Below, in pieces: positions 50,174 to 58,887 of a stretch of DNA of 64,000 nucleotides. Source of the DNA: Alphaproteobacteria bacterium. Lineage in GTDB: Bacteria > Pseudomonadota > Alphaproteobacteria > CAAGCB01 > CAG-977. The notes under the pieces were generated by a model. That model saw nothing but the letters and a program-made list of their open reading frames with translations, did no database searches and had not been told where the DNA came from. Location of the stretch: the NCBI GenBank assembly GCA_900768185.1, contig CAAGCB010000029.1:62001-126000 (forward strand). The letters run 5' to 3'. Within the stretch, counting starts at the first letter, position 1, and every line of letters starts with the position of its first letter. The translations under genes and the position numbers were made by a program.

Positions 50174-51058
50174 TTATTTTACCACGGATCCCGAAATACC
50201 GGAAAGATTTTTTTCGTCTTTTTCCGCTTCCCGCGCCAAAGACAGCAGGGTTACGCCGACGCGGCGGTTTTGCGGGGCTTTCGGATCTTTTTTCAAAAGC
50301 GGTTCCGTGGCGGCTTTACCGACGACGCGCACGATTTTTTCGTCTTTGACGCCCAGCGCGATCAGGCGGCGGCGGAAAGCCAAAGCCCGCCGCGACGACA
50401 GTTCCCAGTTTGATTCTCCGTTTTTCCCGATAAACGGCGCGGCGTCCGTGTGTCCTTCAATCGCCAATTTATGGGGCATCTGTTTCAAAACATTCGCCAG
50501 CAACGCGGTCAGCCGTTCTCCGTTCGGCGTCAAAACGTCAGATCCGACCATGAAAATCGACTGTTCCAGCCGATCCGTCAGCTGAATGTTCAGTCCGTCT
50601 TTCGATCTGTTGATGATCAGGCTGTCGTGCAGTTCCATCAACGCGGGATCGGACTGCATGGCTTCCATTAACGCGATTCGGGCGCGGTCAAACAATTCCT
50701 TTTCGATTTCGACCAGCCGTTTCGCGTCGGGTGAAAAAACGGGATATTCGTTGGAACCGTCAAATCCGACAAAAGGAAAAGCTTGCGGCGCCGCCGCCGT
50801 TTCCAGACTTTCCGTGCCGCCCGTCAAAATGGAAACGCCGCCCGCCGTTGACGAGTTCATAATCGATCCCGTCGTGAAATACTGGGCGATGCCCGCTTTT
50901 TGTTCTTTGCTGGCGGTTTGCAAAATCCACATCAGCAGGAAAAAAGCCATCATCGCCGTCATGAAATCGGCGTAAGCGACTTTCCACGATCCGCCGTGGG
51001 CGTCGTGTTTGCCTTTTTTAATCCGTTTGACGACGATCGGACGGTTGTTGTCGGTCAT
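50174..51058 (-). CDS. motB: Flagellar motor protein MotB
   Basis: 294 residues from ATG at 51058; the longer open frame reaches into motA and is rejected. A short cytoplasmic N-terminus rich in Lys precedes one membrane helix in WKVAYADFMTAMMAFFLLMW, with the proton-carrying Asp in ADFMTA. The plug/linker is followed by a C-terminal OmpA-like peptidoglycan-binding domain (KLAIEGHTDAAPFIGKNG, NWELSSRRALAFRRRL, NRRVGVTLL). It forms the stator with MotA. Ten bases separate it from motA. No flagellin, hook or export gene is in this window. Confidence 0.94.
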   Translation of the reverse strand: MTDNNRPIVVKRIKKGKHDAHGGSWKVAYADFMTAMMAFFLLMWILQTASKEQKAGIAQYFTTGSIMNSSTAGGVSILTGGTESLETAAAPQAFPFVGFDGSNEYPVFSPDAKRLVEIEKELFDRARIALMEAMQSDPALMELHDSLIINRSKDGLNIQLTDRLEQSIFMVGSDVLTPNGERLTALLANVLKQMPHKLAIEGHTDAAPFIGKNGESNWELSSRRALAFRRRLIALGVKDEKIVRVVGKAATEPLLKKDPKAPQNRRVGVTLLSLAREAEKDEKNLSGISGSVVK

Positions 51059-51068
51059 GGTAAAATCC

Positions 51069-51920
51069 TTATATTTTTTCGCATGCCGCGTCCAGTTCGG
51101 CGAATGTCGGACGGATTTCGGGCGGCAGGGACTTGCGCGCGAATTCGATGGATACCTGCGGGGCGTAACCTTCAATGTGTCCCATCAGGGCGGTTTTGAT
51201 CAGCGTCAGGTATTCCAGTTCCGGCGTCGCCGTGTTGCCGACCGCGGCGGACAGAGGGGCGACAAAACCGTAAGCCATCAGCACGCCGAAAAACGTCCCG
51301 ACCAAAGCGGCGCCGATCAGGTTGCCCAAGACTTCGGGCGGTTCGTTCAGCGCGCCCATCGTGTGAATGACGCCTAAAACCGCGGCGACGATGCCCAGTC
51401 CCGGCAAAGCGTCCGCCACGCGGTTCAACGCCGTCGACATCGCTTCCTTTTCATGCGCGATGCCGTCCATTTCCGAATCGATGACGGATTCGACTTCGTG
51501 CGGCGTCAGCGATCCGAATGTCAGCAGACGCATGTAACCCGTCATGAAATCCATGGCTTCGCGGTTTTTGACGATTTGAGGGAATTGTTTGAAGACGTCG
51601 CTGCTTTCCGGTTTTTCGATATGGGATTCCAGAATCATGTTGCCTTTGGCGCGCGCCAGTTTGAAAAAGGAATACAGCATCAAAAGCGCGTCCAGATAGC
51701 TTTTTTTGTCATAGCGCGGTTTGGAAAAAACGCGGGGCAGGGTTTTCAGCGTGCCGAACACGACCGCGGGCGGATTGGAAATCAAAAAAGAGCCGAACGC
51801 CGCGCCGCCGATGATGACAAATTCACCGGGCTGCCATAACACGTTTAAATGTCCGCCGCCCCACAGATAACCGCCGACAACGCTGCCCGCGACAACCAAT
51901 AATCCGATTAAAGGAAACAT
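51069..51920 (-). CDS. motA: Flagellar motor protein MotA
   Basis: 283 residues, four membrane helices: two near the N-terminus (IGLLVVAGSVVGGYLWGGG, PGEFVIIGGAAFGSFLI) and two after the cytoplasmic loop (LPGLGIVAAVLGVIHTMG, IGAALVGTFFGVLMAYGFVA), with the conserved Pro residues of the MotA proton path. AGGAG precedes the ATG. It forms the ion channel of the stator with MotB. The related ExbB/TolQ family is shorter and lacks this loop. Confidence 0.94.
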   Translation of the reverse strand: MFPLIGLLVVAGSVVGGYLWGGGHLNVLWQPGEFVIIGGAAFGSFLISNPPAVVFGTLKTLPRVFSKPRYDKKSYLDALLMLYSFFKLARAKGNMILESHIEKPESSDVFKQFPQIVKNREAMDFMTGYMRLLTFGSLTPHEVESVIDSEMDGIAHEKEAMSTALNRVADALPGLGIVAAVLGVIHTMGALNEPPEVLGNLIGAALVGTFFGVLMAYGFVAPLSAAVGNTATPELEYLTLIKTALMGHIEGYAPQVSIEFARKSLPPEIRPTFAELDAACEKI

Positions 51921-51989
51921 TCGGCACTCCTTTCCGATTTGCGCTTTTGTGAAAAAACAACGCGTTTTTTAAAGCATTTTTTGCAAATT

Positions 51990-52012
51990 GTTCTTAAAAA
52001 TATCCTAAGAAC
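51990..52012. promoter_or_regulatory. Inverted repeat between motA and tldD
   Basis: GTTCTTA (51990-51996) and TAAGAAC (52006-52012) are perfect inverted arms around nine AT-rich bases, lying in the divergent 118-base intergenic region. It is a candidate operator for either gene. Confidence 0.4.
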
Positions 52013-52038
52013 TTTGATAAAAAGAAAGGAAGCGTTTA

Positions 52039-53463
52039 ATGACGGCGCGGGAAATCACGGAAAAATTGTTCTTTGAACGTCTGGACAAGACGCGGGCAAA
52101 AAAAATCGTTCAAGACGCTCTGGCGGGGTGCGACGACGGCGAGTTGTTTTTGGAACACGGCTGTTCCGAACGGTTGACGCTGGACGACGGACGGATTAAA
52201 ACGGCGGCGTTTGATTCGGCGTCCGGTTTCGGATTGCGCGCGCTGTCGGGCGAAGCCTGCGCCTATGCGATTTCGAACGAAACGGACGAAGCCGCTTTGA
52301 AACGTGCGGCGCAAAGCGTCCGTCCCGTCGGGGCGGGGGCGAACGGGACGCTTTATTTGCCGGAAATCAAAGCGGCGAAACCGCTCTACGTCGACGCCAA
52401 TCCGCTGTCGCTGACGCCTTTCGCGGACAAGGTCGCGCTGATGGGGGCGATCGACGCCTATCTGCGCGCCAAGGATCCGCGCGTCGTTCAGGTGTCAGCC
52501 GTTCTGTCGGGCGAATGGCGCGCGGTTAAAATCCTGCGCGCCGACGGATCGGAAGCCCAAGACGTCCGTCCTTTGGTCAATCTGATGATTTCCGTCGTCG
52601 TTAAACGGGGCGACCGCATGGAAAGCGGTTCTTACGGTTCGGGCGGACGGTTCGTTTATGATCGCCTGATTGCGGAAAAGGCGTGGAAAGCGTCCGCCGA
52701 CGAGGCGTTGCGGGCGGCTTTGGTCAATCTGGAATCCGTTCCCGCCCCCGCGGGCGAACTGCCTGTCGTTCTGGGCAACGGCTGGTGCGGCGTTTTATTG
52801 CACGAAGCGGTCGGTCACGGGTTGGAGGGGGATTTCAACCGCAAGGGATCGTCCGTCTTTTCCGGAAAAATCGGCGAACGGGTGGCGGCAAAGGGCATAA
52901 CGGTCGTCGACGACGGCACTTTGCCCGACAGACGCGGGTCAATCACCGTCGACGATGAAGGAACGCCGTCGCAAAGAACCGTTTTAATCGAAGACGGCGT
53001 TTTGAAAAACTATATGCTGGATCGCATGAACGCGCGATTGACGAACCGAACCCCGACGGGAAACGGTCGGCGGGAATCCTATGCCTGCGCGCCGCAGGTG
53101 CGTATGACGAACACGTTTATGACGGCGGGGGACAAGGAACCCGACGAACTGATCGCGTCGGTGAAAAAAGGCGTCTACGCCAAATCGTTCCACGGCGGGC
53201 AGGTCGACATCACGTCGGGAAAATTCGTTTTCACGTCGGCGGAGGCGTATCTGATCGAAAACGGCAAAATCACCGTCCCGATCAAGGACGCGACGCTGAT
53301 CGGCAGCGGTATCGAGGTGATGAACGCCATTGACATGGTGGCAAAGGACGCGTGTCTGGATCAGGGGATCGGTTCGTGCGGCAAAGGCGGACAGACCGTT
53401 CCCGTCGGCGTCGGTCAGCCGTCCGCGCGTATTTCGAAAATCACCGTCGGCGGGTGCGGATAA
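52039..53463 (+). CDS. tldD: Metalloprotease TldD
   Basis: 474 residues. The zinc-binding helix HEAVGH (His255-His260, HExxxH) lies in VLLHEAVGHGLEGDFNRKGS, followed by the family blocks VVDDGTLPDRRGSITVDDEG and GKFVFTSAEAYLIENGKIT. TldD acts with TldE (PmbA) on unstructured peptides such as microcin B17 and the CcdA antitoxin. No tldE is seen in this window. AAAGGA precedes the ATG. Confidence 0.95.
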   Translation: MTAREITEKLFFERLDKTRAKKIVQDALAGCDDGELFLEHGCSERLTLDDGRIKTAAFDSASGFGLRALSGEACAYAISNETDEAALKRAAQSVRPVGAGANGTLYLPEIKAAKPLYVDANPLSLTPFADKVALMGAIDAYLRAKDPRVVQVSAVLSGEWRAVKILRADGSEAQDVRPLVNLMISVVVKRGDRMESGSYGSGGRFVYDRLIAEKAWKASADEALRAALVNLESVPAPAGELPVVLGNGWCGVLLHEAVGHGLEGDFNRKGSSVFSGKIGERVAAKGITVVDDGTLPDRRGSITVDDEGTPSQRTVLIEDGVLKNYMLDRMNARLTNRTPTGNGRRESYACAPQVRMTNTFMTAGDKEPDELIASVKKGVYAKSFHGGQVDITSGKFVFTSAEAYLIENGKITVPIKDATLIGSGIEVMNAIDMVAKDACLDQGIGSCGKGGQTVPVGVGQPSARISKITVGGCG

Positions 53464-53531
53464 CCGTCAGTTCTTGACGACAGGGCGCGATTTGCTTATC
53501 CTTTTGCCAAATTTTGCAAAAGGATATAAAC

Positions 53532-55316
53532 ATGTACGCTTTTTATAAAAGGCACGAATATCTGTTCATCGCGCTGTTCGTTTTGATCGCGCAGGCGCCG
53601 TTGCTGTTCATGACAAACGATTTTTATCCCGACACGGACAACTATACCCACGCGCGGCGCGTGCTGGATTTCCTGATGTCGAAAACGTGGGCGGAAACGC
53701 CGTACATGCATTCGAACTATCCGTTCGGCGAAGTGTTGCATTTTACCCGCATCACCGATCTTTTATGGATTTTGTTCACTTTGCCCCTGATGCCGTTCAT
53801 GGCGTTGAAAGACGCCGTTTTCTACGGCGGCTACGTTTATCAGGCGGGTATGCTCGTTCTGTCCGCGCTGTCGCTGGTGTGGGGGGCGAAACCGCTGTGC
53901 GGTCCGATCGTGCGTCTGATCGGCGTGTGTTTGTTCTTTGTCCAGCCGTCCGTATCCGAAACCTATATTTTCATCAAGCCGGATCATCACGTTTTGGTCG
54001 CGTTCCTGACATTTCTGACGGTGGGCGGATTGATTCGCGCGGTGATCGACAAACAGGCGTCCGCGGCGAAAACGGCGGGAATCGCGGCGGCGCTGTGCTT
54101 GTGGGCGTCGGTCGAAGGGGTGCTGATCTATTACGGTTTGCTGGCGTCGCTGGCGTTGCTGTACGTCGTCGGCAGGGCGGAGATTAAAACGATATCCGTG
54201 TTTTGTATGACGGCGTTTTTCACCGCGTTGGCGTGTCTGGTCGTCAATCCGCCGTTCGAAGGCTTCTTCAATCCCGACAACGGACGGTTGTCTTTTCTGA
54301 CGGTGTCCGCGTGGGGGCTGACCGCCGTTGCGATGGCGATCGCCGCGGAATGGGACGGGCGGGGCAAGTCGGCGACCCCGTGGCGCAAGCTGTCCGTGCT
54401 GACCGTTTTGGCGGCGGCGTTCGGCGGATTGTTGCTGGCGGTCTTTTCGCCGTCGGTTGTTTTCGCACCGCATTTCCCCGACATCATTAACGAAATCTGG
54501 GCGAAAGATATTGCCGAATTGCAGCCCGCGACCAAAGAACCGCTGATTTTCTTTTTAGGGGCGTTCTCGTCCGTTCTGGCTTTGCTTGTCGGGGCGGCGG
54601 TGTATAAAATCTGTCCCGAAAAACAGCGCGCGGTTCTGGTTCTGGTCGCCGTTCCGCTGCTGTCGCTGACGGGGCTGGCGATGACGGTCATTCGTTACTC
54701 GCGCTTGTCGTCGCTGTTTTCGCCGTATGTTTTTATGGTGGCTTTTTCCCTGCGCGCGGACAAATATGTTTGTTCCGAACGCAAACGCGGGGCGTTTTTG
54801 TGGGGTGTCTATGTTTTGTTCGCGCTGTATCTGGGGGCGAACTACCATTCCGTGCGTTATGCCATGGGACTGCGTCGTCCGCCGTTTAATCTGGTCAAGC
54901 CCTATCTGCCCGCCGGCGAAGGAAGCGTTCTGTCGGACACGTCGTCGGGACCCGAAATCATCTGGAATCTAGACGAAAAAGTCATCGGGACGCCCTATCA
55001 CCGCAATATCGAAGGCATCGTTGACGATTACATCGCCCTGTTTTCGAACAATCCCGACGAAATGGTCGCCATGCTGAAAAAACATCGCGTCAAGGCGATT
55101 CTGATTTACGCCGAACTGCCGGGGCAGCCGACTTTGTTTTACGATATGCGGTATCGGTACGCTTTTTTTGAAAATGCCGATAAAACGGACACTTTGATGT
55201 TGAAAATCGTTTCGAACAAGGATTTGCCTTGCGGCGTGACCGAAGAACTGAATACGCCGGCGCCGTTTTTGCTTTATACCGTCGATTTATCAAAATGTTC
55301 AAACAAGGCGGAATAA
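53532..55316 (+). CDS. GT-C-type polytopic membrane glycosyltransferase-like protein
   Basis: 594 residues from ATG at 53532 (AAAAGGA upstream); a TTG 18 bases earlier is possible. About 11 membrane helices are followed by a soluble C-terminal domain of about 130 residues. The first outer loop has NDFYPDTDNYTHARRVLDF with Asp34-x-Asp36 and a nearby His, where GT-C enzymes such as PglB/STT3 carry their catalytic acidic residues. The later segment YPFGEVLHFTRITDLLW resembles a family common in Alphaproteobacteria. It likely uses a polyprenyl-phosphate sugar in the periplasm. No specific substrate is known. Confidence 0.72.
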   Translation: MYAFYKRHEYLFIALFVLIAQAPLLFMTNDFYPDTDNYTHARRVLDFLMSKTWAETPYMHSNYPFGEVLHFTRITDLLWILFTLPLMPFMALKDAVFYGGYVYQAGMLVLSALSLVWGAKPLCGPIVRLIGVCLFFVQPSVSETYIFIKPDHHVLVAFLTFLTVGGLIRAVIDKQASAAKTAGIAAALCLWASVEGVLIYYGLLASLALLYVVGRAEIKTISVFCMTAFFTALACLVVNPPFEGFFNPDNGRLSFLTVSAWGLTAVAMAIAAEWDGRGKSATPWRKLSVLTVLAAAFGGLLLAVFSPSVVFAPHFPDIINEIWAKDIAELQPATKEPLIFFLGAFSSVLALLVGAAVYKICPEKQRAVLVLVAVPLLSLTGLAMTVIRYSRLSSLFSPYVFMVAFSLRADKYVCSERKRGAFLWGVYVLFALYLGANYHSVRYAMGLRRPPFNLVKPYLPAGEGSVLSDTSSGPEIIWNLDEKVIGTPYHRNIEGIVDDYIALFSNNPDEMVAMLKKHRVKAILIYAELPGQPTLFYDMRYRYAFFENADKTDTLMLKIVSNKDLPCGVTEELNTPAPFLLYTVDLSKCSNKAE

Positions 55317-55328
55317 AGTTTTCGACAA

Positions 55329-55357
55329 AAGAAAAATTTTCTGCTATAATGTGTCCA
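55329..55357 (+). promoter_or_regulatory. Promoter of the HAD gene
   Basis: TCGACA (one mismatch to TTGACA) about 17 bases upstream of a perfect TATAAT near 55352-55357, with the ATG at 55383. Position figures are accurate to a few bases. Confidence 0.6.
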
Positions 55358-55382
55358 AATTTGCTGTATGGGGGAGGAAACT

Positions 55383-56360
55383 ATGACCGATAAAAAGAAC
55401 GTCTGTCTGGTCGTCAGCGACATTGACAATACGATCGCCGACAAATTCGGCGCATGGGGCAATTCGCTGGATCACGCTCTGGACGCTTTGGCGCGTCTGC
55501 ATAAACGCGACCGCGCTGACATAGAGCGGGATTTGCTGGCGCACGTTCCCGACAGCATGAAGCATATTTCGGGACCCTATATCGGCAAGGATCTGCGCAT
55601 GGACGTCGCGCTGACGCCGTCAATGAAACCGACTTCGCCCGAAATGGAACGCGAGCAGGAAAAAATTTTCCATCAGTGGGACAAGGAAAAAAGCGTCGCC
55701 GAACTGTACGAAGGATCGGCGGCGACTATCCGCAAAATCAAGGCGTCCGGCGCAAAATTCGTTTTATACACGGATTCGCGCGAATCCGTGTGCGTTCCGC
55801 GTCTGGCAAAGATGGGCATCACGGCTGACATGCTGGACGGGCTGTACGTCCTGCCCGATTTGAAGGACGGTAAAGTCATTCACAAGCCCGTTCAAGGCAA
55901 AGCCGCCGAATTTCGCGCCGCGCTGGGCGACAAGCTGGTCGTTCTGGATCCCAAAACGAACAAACCCAATCCTAAAAACATGCAGCGGATTTTGGACGAT
56001 ATGGGCGTTAAAGACCCGTCAACCGCGGTTATGGTCGGCGACAATATCCGTTCCGACGGCACGGCGGCGGTCGTGCTGGGCATGAATTACGCGTGGCAAA
56101 AGGGCGGCACGGTCATTGACGACGCGACGATGCGATGCTACAAAACGTTTTGTCAGGATCCGAATTACAAGCTGACGACGGCGGAACATTTGGGGCAGAT
56201 GAACGATTCCAACCGTCCGACCGAGGTTTTGGAAAGCTTTGTCGATATGAACAAGCATTACCGTTTCATGTCGCAAAACGCTTTGGAACAGACGAAAGCG
56301 ACCGGAAAGCAAAAAATCAATCCCGCCGTCGTGCGCGGTTTGATTTCCAAAAACAGATAA
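55383..56360 (+). CDS. HAD-superfamily hydrolase-like protein
   Basis: 325 residues from ATG at 55383, preceded by GGGGGAGGA; the longer frame from 55368 would include that site. The HAD motif I is VSDIDNTIAD with nucleophile Asp13 and acid Asp15. Motif II is LYTDSRES, a Lys follows in LKDGKVIHKPVQGKAAEF, and motif IV lies in VMVGDNIRSDGTAA. It is probably a phosphatase of unknown substrate. The basic C-terminus (NPAVVRGLISKNR) resembles that of the truncated protein at 3-782. It heads an operon with a DUF5665 and an EF-hand gene. Confidence 0.82.
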   Translation: MTDKKNVCLVVSDIDNTIADKFGAWGNSLDHALDALARLHKRDRADIERDLLAHVPDSMKHISGPYIGKDLRMDVALTPSMKPTSPEMEREQEKIFHQWDKEKSVAELYEGSAATIRKIKASGAKFVLYTDSRESVCVPRLAKMGITADMLDGLYVLPDLKDGKVIHKPVQGKAAEFRAALGDKLVVLDPKTNKPNPKNMQRILDDMGVKDPSTAVMVGDNIRSDGTAAVVLGMNYAWQKGGTVIDDATMRCYKTFCQDPNYKLTTAEHLGQMNDSNRPTEVLESFVDMNKHYRFMSQNALEQTKATGKQKINPAVVRGLISKNR

Positions 56361-56372
56361 AACCGCGGAATT

Positions 56373-56702
56373 ATGAGCGAAGAAAAAGAAACGTCGAACG
56401 GCGAACAACGGACGGATTACGCCAAAGCGTCTTTCGATATGCTAAAGCGGCTGTGCGACGAATTAAATCGGGCGCAGTTGCTGAAATACATTGAACTGGT
56501 GAGCAACCCGAAAAAATTGTTCTGGCTGAATTTCCTTTCCGGACTGGCGAAAGGATTGGGGTTGACGATCGGGACGGCGATTGTGTTAACAATTCTGTTC
56601 AAAGTCACCCGACACATCATTTCGCTGAACATTCCGTATATCACGGTATGGGTGTCCGAATGGATTTCGCAGGTGTCGACGTTGTTGCGCGCAGGTAAAT
56701 AG
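56373..56702 (+). CDS. DUF5665 membrane protein
   Basis: 109 residues. An acidic, soluble N-terminus and a helix (YAKASFDMLKRLCDELNRAQ) are followed by NPKKLFWLNFLSGLAKGLG, the DUF5665 signature, then two hydrophobic stretches (LTIGTAIVLTILF and HIISLNIPYITVWV). Its role is unknown. It starts 12 bases after the HAD stop and ends 10 bases before the EF-hand gene, so the three are likely one transcript. Confidence 0.78.
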   Translation: MSEEKETSNGEQRTDYAKASFDMLKRLCDELNRAQLLKYIELVSNPKKLFWLNFLSGLAKGLGLTIGTAIVLTILFKVTRHIISLNIPYITVWVSEWISQVSTLLRAGK

Positions 56703-56712
56703 AGAGGTTTAA

Positions 56713-57525
56713 ATGGGTGGTAAATTGTTGTTGGCGGCGTTGCTGGCGGCGGTCGCTCCGGCGGCGGCGGAAGATTGCGGCGAAAACGAATGCGAACTGC
56801 CGCCCGTTCAGATGGCGATTGCGTCGGGGACGGCGCGCGAAATGTTTGAAAACGCTTTTGATTTGATGGATGTAAACAGCGACGGGTATGTTTCGGAAAA
56901 CGAATTTAAGCATTTTGTCGACGGAATCGCCGCGAACGGCTTGTTGACTCCCGAACAAAAGGCGGAAAAGAAAAAACGCGTGGCGGGCATGTTTGATCAA
57001 TTCGACGTCAACGGCGACAAACGACTGGACAGGGAGGAATTCCTTGCGCTGATCGGCAAGGAAGCCGAATACGGCGTCGCCGAACGGCAAAACCAAATAG
57101 AGGCGTTCGCCAAAGATCCCGAATTGGCGATGAAAAAAATGGACGAGGCTTTGAACAGGCTGGACGCGCTGTCCAAAAAGATGGATTCCATGTCGACGGA
57201 AGAAATGGCGAATAATTTTTTAACGAATATTTCTGGTGACATCGCCGATGAAAACTGGTTTCAGATGGACGCGAACAAAGACGGGTGCGTGACAAAGGAC
57301 GAATACGTCGCCTATATGACGAAACCGCAGCCCGCGGGGACGGATCCCATGCTGAACATCACCGGGGAAGAAGCGGGAATCGGCTATGATGAAGAAAAGA
57401 AAGCCAAGCCGAATTGCCTGACAAAGCAGGAATATTTGCGAAATTACAACGAAATGATGTCGGTGGATATCGACAAGCTGTTGGCTGACGAGGCGAAAGA
57501 CGACGCCGCGGCAAACGGGGGTTAG
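56713..57525 (+). CDS. Exported EF-hand calcium-binding protein
   Basis: 270 residues with a signal peptide (cleavage near APAAAE, residue 20). Three canonical 12-residue EF loops are visible: DVNSDGYVSENE (53-64), DVNGDKRLDREE (98-109) and DANKDGCVTKDE (186-197), each with acidic residues at 1, 3, 5 and Glu at 12. Two paired loops lie at the N-terminus with a long Met/Lys/Glu helical region between. It should bind Ca2+ in the periplasm as a sensor or buffer. The stop overlaps by three bases the tail of the convergent efflux gene. Confidence 0.87.
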   Translation: MGGKLLLAALLAAVAPAAAEDCGENECELPPVQMAIASGTAREMFENAFDLMDVNSDGYVSENEFKHFVDGIAANGLLTPEQKAEKKKRVAGMFDQFDVNGDKRLDREEFLALIGKEAEYGVAERQNQIEAFAKDPELAMKKMDEALNRLDALSKKMDSMSTEEMANNFLTNISGDIADENWFQMDANKDGCVTKDEYVAYMTKPQPAGTDPMLNITGEEAGIGYDEEKKAKPNCLTKQEYLRNYNEMMSVDIDKLLADEAKDDAAANGG

Positions 57526-58886
57526 TATTTTCCCCCCGCCGCCTTGCAGATATAGTTTTCGTATTTGATCAGCTGGTATTTTTGTTTGACCAGATCCTTT
57601 TTGCCCGCGTTTTCGGAACGCGCGGCTTCCAACAAATCTTTCAAATCCGATTTCCCGACGGCGTAACGTTCGCGGTAATACGCGGTGACATCTGCTTTGT
57701 TCAAAACGTTTTCCTGCGTGTTCGCATAAATTTCCCGCGTTTTTTCATAGGCGAACGCGTAATACGACAGTTCGTTCAACGCTTGAGTCAGCGCGTCTTT
57801 GAAATCAATCAGCGCGATTTGATAGTCGGCTTCCGAAATCCTGACGTTGTTTTTAACGCGGTTCCAATCCAAAAACGGCAGGTTCAGCGACACGCTGCCC
57901 AGCAAATAGGGAAAATCGAACGTGGATTTCGCGTGTTCCGACGACGACCCGACCGCGCCTTTCAGCGAAATCGACGGGTACCAGTTCTTTTCTTCGGCTT
58001 TCATGGACGAAAACGCTTTTTTCAACCGGTATTGCGTCGCCGCCAAATCGGGACGGTTCGCCAGAACGGCAACGGGCGCGTCCAAATTGATCGTCAGCGG
58101 TTTTTGCGTCAAAAGCGATCCGAGCCGCAGGTCAAGTTCGTCGGTCGGTTTCAGATTCAGGACGTTGCGCAGGCTTTGTTCCATTTCCTTGTATTGCGTT
58201 TGCGCGTCGAACAAGGCGTTTTCTTCGGAAATCAGGCTTTGGCGCGCCTGCGCGACCTCCAGTCTGTCGATTTTTCCGCCGTTGAAGCGTTCTTCGGCGA
58301 TGTTCAGGATTTCACGGTAGGCGACGACGTTGCGTTTCGACAAATTAATCGTGTCGCGCAGATATTCCAGATTGAAATACAGATCGATCACGCTGTTGAC
58401 CAACGCCAGCTTCGCGCTGTTTCGGTCTTGGATCGTCGCTTTCAGTGCAAATTCCTGCGCGTCGCGGGCGTCGCCGATTTTACCGTACAAATCCAGTTCG
58501 TAGTTCAGAGCCGGTTCGCCGGAAAAGTTGTTTGTCGAATCCCGCCCCTTGTTCAGCTGTTTTTGCGACGACGCGCCCAGCGACGCGGTCATGGTCGGGA
58601 ACAGATCGGATTGTTTGATGTTCAGAGAATACAGCTCTTTTTGAATGTTCAGCGCCGCTTTCAGATAGTCGGGGTTGTTGGCGATAGCCAAATCGACCAG
58701 ACGGTTCAGACCGCTGTTGCCGTATTCCGTCCACCATTCGCGGTTCACCGGAAATTTTTCCTGAATTTCCCGCGTGTAGTTCAATTCCGTTCGCAAATCG
58801 GGAACGTCGTATTTTCCCGAAACGCACCCTGTCGTCATCAAAACGGTTGTCGTCAACAAAATGGAAATAAAAGTTTTCTTTTTCAT
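57522..58886 (-). CDS. TolC/NodT-family outer-membrane efflux lipoprotein
   Basis: 454 residues from ATG at 58886; a start at 58910 would overlap macB by 23 bases more. The lipobox TTGC gives Cys21 as acylation site. The body is the duplicated outer-membrane-factor fold: long helices with NGGKIDRLEVAQARQSLISE and a C-terminal copy GKSDLKDLLEAARSENAGKK. It forms the outer-membrane channel for the MacA-MacB pump encoded upstream. The stop is convergent with the EF-hand gene. Confidence 0.9.
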   Translation of the reverse strand: MKKKTFISILLTTTVLMTTGCVSGKYDVPDLRTELNYTREIQEKFPVNREWWTEYGNSGLNRLVDLAIANNPDYLKAALNIQKELYSLNIKQSDLFPTMTASLGASSQKQLNKGRDSTNNFSGEPALNYELDLYGKIGDARDAQEFALKATIQDRNSAKLALVNSVIDLYFNLEYLRDTINLSKRNVVAYREILNIAEERFNGGKIDRLEVAQARQSLISEENALFDAQTQYKEMEQSLRNVLNLKPTDELDLRLGSLLTQKPLTINLDAPVAVLANRPDLAATQYRLKKAFSSMKAEEKNWYPSISLKGAVGSSSEHAKSTFDFPYLLGSVSLNLPFLDWNRVKNNVRISEADYQIALIDFKDALTQALNELSYYAFAYEKTREIYANTQENVLNKADVTAYYRERYAVGKSDLKDLLEAARSENAGKKDLVKQKYQLIKYENYICKAAGGKY

Positions 58887-58887
58887 G

